A stretch of 64,000 bases of DNA from Campanula takesimana (lineage: Eukaryota; Streptophyta; Magnoliopsida; Asterales; Campanulaceae), in assembly GCA_026119855.1 (NCBI GenBank), contig JAOWBW010000158.1, forward strand, positions 618,976 through 682,975. Reading direction: 5' to 3'. Of this stretch, positions 56,971 to 64,000 are shown piece by piece. Made by a program: the position numbers and the translations under genes. Position 1 is the first letter of the stretch. Each line of letters starts with the position of its first letter. The notes beneath the pieces were generated by a model that saw nothing but the letters and a program-made list of their open reading frames with translations, was not told the DNA's origin and did not search any database.

Positions 56971-59900
56971 ATCGCTTTGAAGTCTCGTGCCACTTGGAGT
57001 CACACTTGACTTCTTTTTTGAATTGTGGGGTGCGGGTACAGTTGACCGTGACCAGAAGAATGTTCCTGCTGGGGATGAAATGTTGAGATTGACCCTTGAG
57101 GAGGGTATGGCACCCGTACAGAACTTAGGGAGTTCGGAATCCGTGGGGAAACCTTGATACGGTGCATGGATTCTTGCATGGGAGACTGCTTCTGAACCTG
57201 CCTGATGATGGGAAGAGCGTGCGTCCGGGCCTCGTAATGGGACGCGCGCGCCTCTGATGAGTATGTCGGGGGGCGCGCGCCTGGCGCATAAGTTCAGCAT
57301 ATTTAAACAGGCTGTTCGCTGTTTTCGGCCAATTTTCAAAAATTTGAAGAACCCTCCAAATTCCAAGCCCAATTTTCGTAGAGAAATCACCCCAAAACAC
57401 TTTCTTGCTGCTCTAGGATCAATTCCGTCGAAGAAACGATGTCGGATCGTCAGCAATCACCTCCGTTTGAGATGCCACAGGGCGAGGAGCCCGAAATTGG
57501 GGTTGAAGCTATGGACCCGAGCTTGCTTACTTTCCGGCCTCATACCCACATTTCTCACTTCGTGACTTCGGGTTTGGTAAGAATGCCTCACCTTTTTTGT
57601 CGATTTCGGGTTTCATGAAGTTCTGTTTTCTTTACCCGAAATATTGCTACAGCAGCTTTATTGATCATTCTTTGCATGTTGTTCATTTTTGCTGATTTGT
57701 TGTAAGAAACATGTTGGGGCGCCCATTTTCATGTTCACATACTTGCTTGTACATTGTTCTGTCATTGAAATCTCTGTGTTGAGTTCATCCGTTTTCTAGC
57801 AGTCATGCTGATGAAATTTTCGCTGTTCCTTCTTTCCTTTCAGGAGTGGACCCGTTTGACAGAGATTCGTGGTGGGGCTCATAGGCCCATATCTATATGG
57901 AAGAGGTTGCCTGAGAATGTTCGGTCCCGAGTCACAGGGACTCATTTTGGTCTTTTTGTCACTAGCCTCCCAGCTTTGAAGAATGACCCCGATGTGGTCC
58001 AGGCATTAAGGGAAAGATGGTGGGACACCACCCATACCTTCCACTTACCCATGGGCGAGGTGACTATGATGCCTACTGATTTCACAGCTTTGACGGGCTT
58101 GCTGTTCATGGGGATGCCTGTTCCTTTTGGTTTGAGAGGGGCTGTTCGGACTCCCGACGAGTTACTGGCTTTGGTTGACTGCCGGTTCGAGGTTAAGAAT
58201 TCTCGAGTGACATGGGGGAAAATCCGGGCTTATTTCAGCATCTTGATGGTTGAGGCTCGAGGTGTTACTACTGATCGGGTTGATGCCGTGGCCCGTTGCT
58301 TCATTTGGTACTTGTTATCCATACTCTGTTTGCCAACGGGGGATCTTCGGCCTCTTTGGCTCTGCTTGACTTGTTAGTGGACTTGGACCAGATCGGCCAG
58401 TATAACTGGGGCGCAGCGGGCTTGGCTGCTTGTTACCACGGCATGGATTTGACCAGCCGCTCGACCACCAGCTCTGTTACGGGCTTCGGCTTGCTGTGGG
58501 AGGAATACCACTTACTGTCCCTTTTATATTCTCCTTGCCTTGGTCATAACTGCCTTTTTCGTTGACTGTCATTAACTTTGTTTCTGCCTCTTGTCTACAG
58601 CTTTGGGCTTTTGCTATCCTGAATCTGAGGGATTTCAAGATTGCCAAGGAAGGCCAGCCCCAGTATCCGGACTGCGCACGATGGGCGTACAAGGAGAGGA
58701 ATGTGAACACTGGCACGAACCCCATTAGTCTTACTTCGGCCTGACGGCACTTGGACACCTTGAGGCCTGAGTCCGTTGCCTTCTCCTTGTATCTGTGGAG
58801 ACCAGTTCAGCACTGGTTTGAGCATACTCTTATTCCTACCCGTTCTCGGCTTTTGATGAGTTCGGGTGAGTGCATGGCTCTGTACTTGGGAGATAGAGTA
58901 TTTTGGCAGCATGGTACCCAGGTGACAGACTTTTACACCCCCCTCGTCCTGCAGTTCCAGACGTTCCTCCTTTCTGCCCTCGTAACTGGAGGTCACTTTC
59001 AGAGGCTGATTGCACGGCATATATGGTAGGGGTTGATGACGTCCCTTATATTCACTTGGATCAGGATTATGGCCTCTTCAGGGAGAATAACTTGATGCAA
59101 GGTTTCATGTTTGCTGATCCGAGGAGATCACAGGCTGCCCCTACGACCTCCGCTCGGTTTTATACTACCGGTGCCAGGTATTGTTTTGATCCTCCTTTGC
59201 CTCTTCCCTATTACACTTATTCCAACTTCGGGGTCTTTGAGGAGCAGAGGGAGATTGTTCCCGAGGATATGTCACCAGAGAGAGAGCCTCCTGCTCAGGC
59301 TGCTGTGGTATGTTTTTCTGACCATCTTTGCATTTCTCAGTTCCAGTCTTGTTTTTCTGTCCTTTGTATTGATGTAATTTCCTTTTCCTGTTCTTTGTTG
59401 CAACAGGTGCCCGTGGTTGCTTATAGGCACTTGGGTAGGCAGAACAAAGGGATGAGACGGAGGCTCCGTCAGCTGGAGGAGAGGGTGCTGGAGCTGTGCA
59501 GGGATATTGCTGCCATGACTAGAGGTGCTGCTGGTGCTGTCTCTGGTGCTGCGAGAGGAGCTGCCCGAGGTGCTCGGGGCATGGGACGTGTAACGCCCAT
59601 CCTTATTATCGTTAAATATCTGACTTATTTGTTAAATATCTGAACTTTCATATTATGTGTTAGTTTTACTTGGGGTAAAGTTTTAACTGCTTTAAATAGT
59701 TAAGGTGGTTAAATGTCTAGTTTTGACTTTTGGGTCATTTGTGAAAATTTGACTTTAGGGGTCTTTTTGTTAAAAGTGAAACTTGAGGGGCCTAAGTGCA
59801 ATTCTTTAAAAGTTGAAGTATATCAACTTGTTTGGTTCCTTCTCTGGGTCATTTTACCCCAAATCAAATACGTACACTCCCTCTGTTCTGAAAGCTAGGT

Positions 59901-60042
59901 TAGGGTTTCACCCTATTCTCGACTCCTCGAGTTTAATTATCCCTCCGTTCTTGATTCCGATCCCGGATTAATATTCGTGGCGTTGAATAGAGCGTTCCAG
60001 GCCGAACAGAAATAAGTTTGGGTCAACTTGAATTTTGACTAG

Positions 60043-61687
60043 GTAAGTTATTAGCTCCCCCTTACTTGTAATAACATGCATAAATGTTATTCTCGATACT
60101 TGTGAATGTTAATTTTGTGTTTGGGGCAATTTTTGGGATACTTGTAAATTTGGGACAAAGGGAGTAATAATCCTCTGTATAAAATTATGAAAGAACTTGG
60201 GAAAATATGGTTTGGGAATGTTATGCCTTTTGTAGGTTGTGAACTTGTTAGTAAATGTTACTCCTACGTTTGGGACGGAAAATATTTCAACCTGGGAAAG
60301 AACGAAAATTTCGCATTTTAGTATACTGTGCGACCGCACAAAAATGAGTGTGCGACCACACATCTTTCTGAAGGATTTTTCAAAGAAATTGACATGCTTG
60401 TGTGCGGCCGCACAGTCCATTTTGGGCGACCGCACAGTTGTCTGAAAAACAAAGATTTTGTTTAAAGTTTGTATAAAGTTGGAAGTAACCCTAGTTAAGG
60501 TATATAACCTTAGTATAAGATGTCCTAGCAAGTGTTGTGACACCTTAGGGGCATCAGACTTGGTCTTAAACATGTATACTCATTGGATCAAAATGAGAAC
60601 ATAAGTATAAGAGTAGTATCTCTTCTTTATGTCTTGAAAGTGCTATGAACAAGCACTAATGTGTTATACTTGTTGTGAATCCAATGATTGTGCACCTTAG
60701 AGGCATTAGCATAAGGTCTTAGACTTGAACATCCTAAGAATAGGATTGGGATTTGGTAAGAGTAAATGTATAACTCTTATACTTGTTTGAATGTCCAAAG
60801 ATTGGAAGTTATAACTTGAAGTATAAGACATTAAAAGCTTGTACGTGACTTGAACATCCATATAAATGGATTAAGACTTGAATATAAGATAATAAAATCT
60901 TGTACTTGACTTGACACCAATACATATGTATGGTAGTGAACTTGAAAGTGCTATGAATAAGCACTAACGTGTATGAGACATGTTCTTGTTGTGTATGTGC
61001 AAACATTGCATATAGTTGCTTGATAACAAGGTGACTTCTTGATTACTTGAAGCATGTCCTTGTTGAGCTAGTCCACTACTTTTGGATTAGTTCTTCTCCC
61101 GTAGTTCAAGTAAATATCTACTTGTACTTTCTTGTGTGAGTCCAGCTGGTTCTCCTTGCTTGTTCGAAAATGTATAGGTTCACGCTTGTCGCGAGAGCTG
61201 GGGTTTAAGTGACAATCGGGTCCCTATGTATTTCCGCTCGACCCCTTACTACCGGCCATAGTAAGGGCATAGCTTCCTTAGTTGGAGCAATAAGCCTGAC
61301 TTAAGTGAATGCTAAACTCCCATCCCGAACACCTCGTGAATAATCATGAGTACTGATATTGAGAATGACACTGGTTACCGGGTCTTCTGATACATACTGA
61401 ATAATCAGTTCCTGTTATTGATCGTGATTGTCAAAGTAATACAAGCTTCGACAACAATGGTATTCTTGGGAGGAATAAGGAAGGAAGCAATATCCTTATA
61501 ACTTGCTTGTTTAGCCTTATGTGCTACTTGATGAGTGGATTATCCTCTCATATACTTGTTACTTGATGATACTTGATAAATGATTACTTGAGTATCTATT
61601 TGAATTGCATGATAACATGTCATGTAGTTGCATCTAATAGCTTACTGAGATTTATCTCACCCTTTATTTGTTTCCCCCCCCCCCCAG
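60043..61687 (+). promoter_or_regulatory. candidate LTR intron, solo LTR
   Basis: Donor GACTAG|GTAAGTTATT at 60043, hairpin TGAGATTTATCTCA at 61646-61659, pyrimidine tract and acceptor CCCCCAG ending at 61687. Confidence 0.45.
60327..60436 (+). repeat. GC-palindrome tetrad, solo gypsy LTR
   Basis: TGTGCG-AC-CGCACA (60327), TGTGCG-AC-CACACA (60349), TGTGCG-GC-CGCACA (60401) and TGGGCG-AC-CGCACA (60423). Spacing 22, 52, 22. The homologous LARD array has TGGGCG/CGCCCA arms instead. Confidence 0.9.
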
Positions 61688-62394
61688 GAAAGGAAGGATA
61701 GTGCGCAGTGAGGCTCGACATAGTTGGGAGCTTGCTTCGCAGGTCGTGATTGTTTTGGGGCTTGTGTCCTTTTACACTTGGTGAGGACGATGTATTATGG
61801 GTTTTGTAACTCCTTATTTTGGGGTAGACAGTCTTATTCAGTTCTTGTTGTCACTAGACATCTTGTATAGTACTCTTAATGCCAGCTTATGTGCTAGGCA
61901 TGTTTCCGCTGTGTATGTATTAAGTTTGGTTTTAAATTTTCTTGTCTAGAACTCGTGTTGTGAGCTAGTATAGCTCCTTACTCTAGAGTATATATATCAT
62001 GTCAGTTTGTTAACAAATGTCATTAAGTTTCTTGTTAAGTTTCTTGTTCCTCGTTAGGCACTCCCATCCAGGTTCGAGGTTCTATTAGGGGATCCCGGGA
62101 CCTGGGGGCGTGTCAGGACGAGGCTGCAAGGATGCTGCACTGGACATTGATGAGGCTGTCTCTTCGGCTAGGCAGTCGTTGAGCAGGAGTCTGAGCCACG
62201 GGGGTAGCCATAGTAGGAGCCTGAGCCGAGAAGGTAGCCAGATCCGGGGTGGCGCTAGTTCGTCAGGGAGAGCTACCAAGAGGACCCGTCCCGATGTTGT
62301 GGTTGAGACGTCTGAGTCTGAGGATGATGATGACGATGATGATGAGGAGGATGATGATGACGATGAGGAGACCGAGAGCGGTAGCAGGGGGTGA

Positions 62395-62927
62395 GCACAG
62401 TGTTGGTGATGACGTGCCGGAGCTGTTGCGGCTGAGAGGATGAGGGATTGAAAACATTTTTATTTTTGCCTGTAATAACATTTAACATGTATTTACAATC
62501 CTAGTTATCTTACTACTCATTTTATGTTCTATTAGATACTCGATCTTAGATGTCGACTCTTTACAAACAAATGTGTGCCCAAAGGATGCTTGTTGTTGAT
62601 GCTTGAACTCCTTTTTGTTGCTGGGATCTGACTTTGCTGCAGGTTGGATATGTTGAAGTGCTTGGGTTCTGTTCTGAACTGACAAGGGCTGTTTCTGTCT
62701 GAACTGCTGTCAAAGGCGCGCGCGTTGGGCCTTGCTTGTGGGAGGCGCGCGCGTTGTGCAGCCTTGGTCGGAGGCGCGCGCTTCTGGCCTGCTGAATTAC
62801 AGCCCCTTTTCTTTTTCTGATCAGAATGTTCTAACAGCTATAAATTTGAACCATTTTCGACCAGAATGGTCACACAGCATTCTTTTGCAAACACTTTCTC
62901 CTCCTTAACCACAAAATTCTTGTCATA
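62395..62927. other. spacer with AGGCGCGCG triad
   Basis: Between the two antisense ORFs. The triad lies at 62714-62785; the rest has no signal I can name. Confidence 0.6.
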
Positions 62928-63368
62928 ATGGCCCCAATGACTTTCTCCTTTGAAGTTAAAGTTTTCGTCCCCGAGGGTGAGAAGTCCATTCCAGTGGTGA
63001 ATGCCGTTCCAGTTGTGGGGTCCGTCCCGATGGTGGAGAAGCGGCCGAGCGTTTTTGATCATTTGGGAAGGCCCAATGACGATGTTGTTGACCCCGTGAG
63101 ACCGGTGGTTCATGTGCGGGACTATAGACCTCGTCATTTTCCCAAGAAGAAGAAAGGTAAGGGAAATTCCTCCTATGTGTGGAAGCGTCCCATGGTTGTC
63201 CCCGCTAAGGCTCCGCTCGATAAAGGCAAAGGGAAAGCCGTTGATGAAGCTCCGTCCCGTCCTAGCGTTTTCTCCCGTCTTGGCGGTCCCAATAATGTTC
63301 CGTCCCCACCCAAGAAGACTAAAGGACATAACAAGAAGCAATGGGTTCCTAAACCTAAGAAAGATTAG
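62928..63368 (+). CDS. second antisense ORF of the Tat-like element
   Basis: 146 codons from an ATG in good context (ATAATGGCC). A repeated motif, RPSVFDHLGRPND and RPSVFSRLGGPNN, lies about 80 residues apart, and Lys-rich stretches (FPKKKKGKG, PKKTKGHNKKQW) suggest nucleic-acid binding or nuclear import. An AATAAA signal follows at 63447-63452. I recall 'SVFDRLG'-type motifs from Tat-lineage element proteins but cannot name a domain. No intron or frame break is seen, unlike the PMD gene beside it. Confidence 0.55.
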   Translation: MAPMTFSFEVKVFVPEGEKSIPVVNAVPVVGSVPMVEKRPSVFDHLGRPNDDVVDPVRPVVHVRDYRPRHFPKKKKGKGNSSYVWKRPMVVPAKAPLDKGKGKAVDEAPSRPSVFSRLGGPNNVPSPPKKTKGHNKKQWVPKPKKD

Positions 63369-63785
63369 ATTTTTCTTTGTACCCCAAGAGATTGCAATTA
63401 GACCACTTTGTTTTAGGATTTAGTATTTTGATGTCTTTTGTTGCTCAATAAATCCGTTGTAATGGTTTGAATAATTCATTGAATGAATAAGAATTGCATT
63501 TTGTTATTTGAGGTGAATTGGGTATTTTTGATATGTTTTAGACCGCACCCGAAGGTTGCCTACGTTCCTCCAGTTGGGAGGCTCAGGTCTCCGTAGTTCA
63601 AACAAACAAAGACCATTTTTTTTTGTGCGCACCCTGTTTTTTGCCTAGACCGCCCTTTCGGGTTTTCAATCTAGCTGGCTTCTTTTTTGCACGTGCTCTA
63701 ATTTTTGCCTAGGCCGCCCTTGCGGGTTTTCAACCTAGCGAGCGATTTTTTTTTTTTTTATTCTTTTTTTTATGGTCTTTGTTTA
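63369..63785. other. spacer with a short direct duplication
   Basis: Two diverged copies of about 70-75 bp holding TTTTTGCCTAGRCCGCCCTT and GGGTTTTCAAYCTAGC lie at about 63630-63745. Between the second antisense ORF and the pol end; otherwise T-rich. Confidence 0.6.
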
Positions 63786-64000
63786 TTAAGCGTAGAACCT
63801 CTTGAGTTTGTCGAGGTTGACCTCCTTTGGCAGCTGGTCACCATCTAAATCCACAAGCCGGACTGCACCGCCGCTTAGTATCTTTTTGACCACGTACGGA
63901 CCGATCCATCGGGGTCCCCATTTCCCCAGGGGATTCATGGCGTTAGGAGGATGTTGTCTTAAGACCAAATCTCCCATATTGATGTTTCGAGGCTTCACCT
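63786..64000 (-). CDS. gypsy integrase C-terminal domain, Tat-like, partial
   Basis: The minus strand reads NMGDLVLRQHPPNAMNPLGKWGPRWIGPYVVKKIL...GGAVRLVDLDGDQLPKEVNLDKLKRFYA and stops at 63786. GDLVLR, GKWGPRWIGPY and VRLVDLDG match the C-terminal integrase domain of plant Ty3/gypsy elements. It is the end of pol; the rest lies right of the window. It fixes the minus orientation of the element whose 3' LTR is at 55131-56111. Confidence 0.85.
   Translation of the reverse strand, partial: VKPRNINMGDLVLRQHPPNAMNPLGKWGPRWIGPYVVKKILSGGAVRLVDLDGDQLPKEVNLDKLKRFYA

Larger units (their letters stand above)
59589..62115 (+). mobile_element. solo gypsy LTR inserted in the PMD gene
   Basis: 2,527 bp, TGTAACGCCC...GGGGGCGTGTCA, duplication GGACG at 59584-59588 and 62116-62120. 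It belongs to the same family as the LARD LTRs but is 1.45 kb shorter, mainly inside the candidate intron. No internal domain. Confidence 0.95.
57439..62394 (+). pseudogene. plant-mobile-domain gene antisense to the Tat element, split by a solo LTR
   Basis: Exon 1 57439-57576 (MSDRQQSPPFEMPQGEEPE), donor TTG|GTAAGA; acceptor TTTCAG at 57843. Exon 2 gives WTRLTEIRGGAHRPISIW and FTALTGLLFMGMPVPFG, the aminotransferase-like plant mobile domain (PMD). A frameshift near 58312 breaks it; VIHTLFANGG...LDQIGQYNWGAAGLA continues in the next frame. Acceptor CTACAG at 58601, exon 3 with a TGA at 58742-58744 and a frame change near 58915, intron 59308-59406 (CAACAG), last exon 59407-59588 plus 62121-62394 ending in an Asp/Glu run. 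PMD proteins occur as host genes and as passengers of Tat elements; position and strand favour the latter. Confidence 0.8.

Noticed and set aside
56899..57456. 185-codon minus-strand ORF opposite the PMD gene start
   Set aside because: It is the shadow of the PMD exon 1 and its upstream region; no domain, and Tat pol ends far away.
58477..59020. Minus-strand ORFs of 93 and 141 codons
   Set aside because: Shadows of the PMD exons on the plus strand.

Overview
This window looks like nuclear intergenic DNA from a flowering plant, most likely a eudicot. The signs are Ty1/copia and Ty3/gypsy LTR retrotransposons primed by initiator tRNA-Met, Stowaway-type MITEs with CTCCCTCCGTCC ends, a hAT-type MITE, a Pack-MULE carrying a piece of an F-box/phloem-protein-2-like gene, and a Tat-type gypsy element carrying an antisense plant-mobile-domain gene. 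The species cannot be told from the sequence. I see no intact host gene; nearly all coding matter is retrotransposon gag-pol, mostly broken.

Layout. (1) 1-1986 is a gypsy LTR cut by the left edge. (2) 2135-19902 is a nest of insertions, each proven by target-site duplications (TSDs): a non-autonomous copia-like element (TSD TAAAT) holds a gypsy element (2475-18676, TSD ATAAA). The 5' LTR of that gypsy element holds a solo copia LTR (3191-4710, TSD GTTGG), and its reverse-transcriptase gene holds a 9.3-kb element with 3,979-bp LTRs and no gag-pol (8268-17538, TSD GCGCC). (3) 19908-26070 is a MITE-rich zone with a hAT MITE, four Stowaway-like MITEs (one nested), a degenerate LTR fragment and a Pack-MULE. 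(4) 26965-48967 is a minus-strand copia family (called B here: gag and protease only) in a head-to-tail LTR-internal-LTR array with one TSD (ACATG). Inside it sits a second array of a full-length copia family (called C, 28401-44002) with one TSD (GATTT). (5) From 49731 a plus-strand copia element (A) is broken at 53069 by a minus-strand gypsy LTR, itself broken at 55131 by a minus-strand Tat-like element running off the right edge. That element carries tandem repeats, an antisense plant-mobile-domain gene split by a solo gypsy LTR (TSD GGACG), a second antisense ORF and the integrase C-terminus.

Most unusual signal. The LTRs of several unrelated families, both copia and gypsy, contain GC-rich 14-bp quasi-palindromes of the form NNNNCG-NN-CGNNNN, usually with AC/GT in the centre. 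They come in pairs 22-23 bp apart, with pairs repeated about 73 bp apart. The arm sequence differs between families but the two arms change together. The Tat element has a variant: copies of AGGCGCGCG spaced exactly 29 bp. I know of no description of this architecture. The gypsy LTRs also share a candidate LTR intron (GTAAGT ... TGAGATTTATCTCA hairpin ... pyrimidine tract-AG) and a ladder of small stem-loops whose arms also co-vary.

All identities, counts and spacings were read by eye; nothing was aligned or searched by computer.
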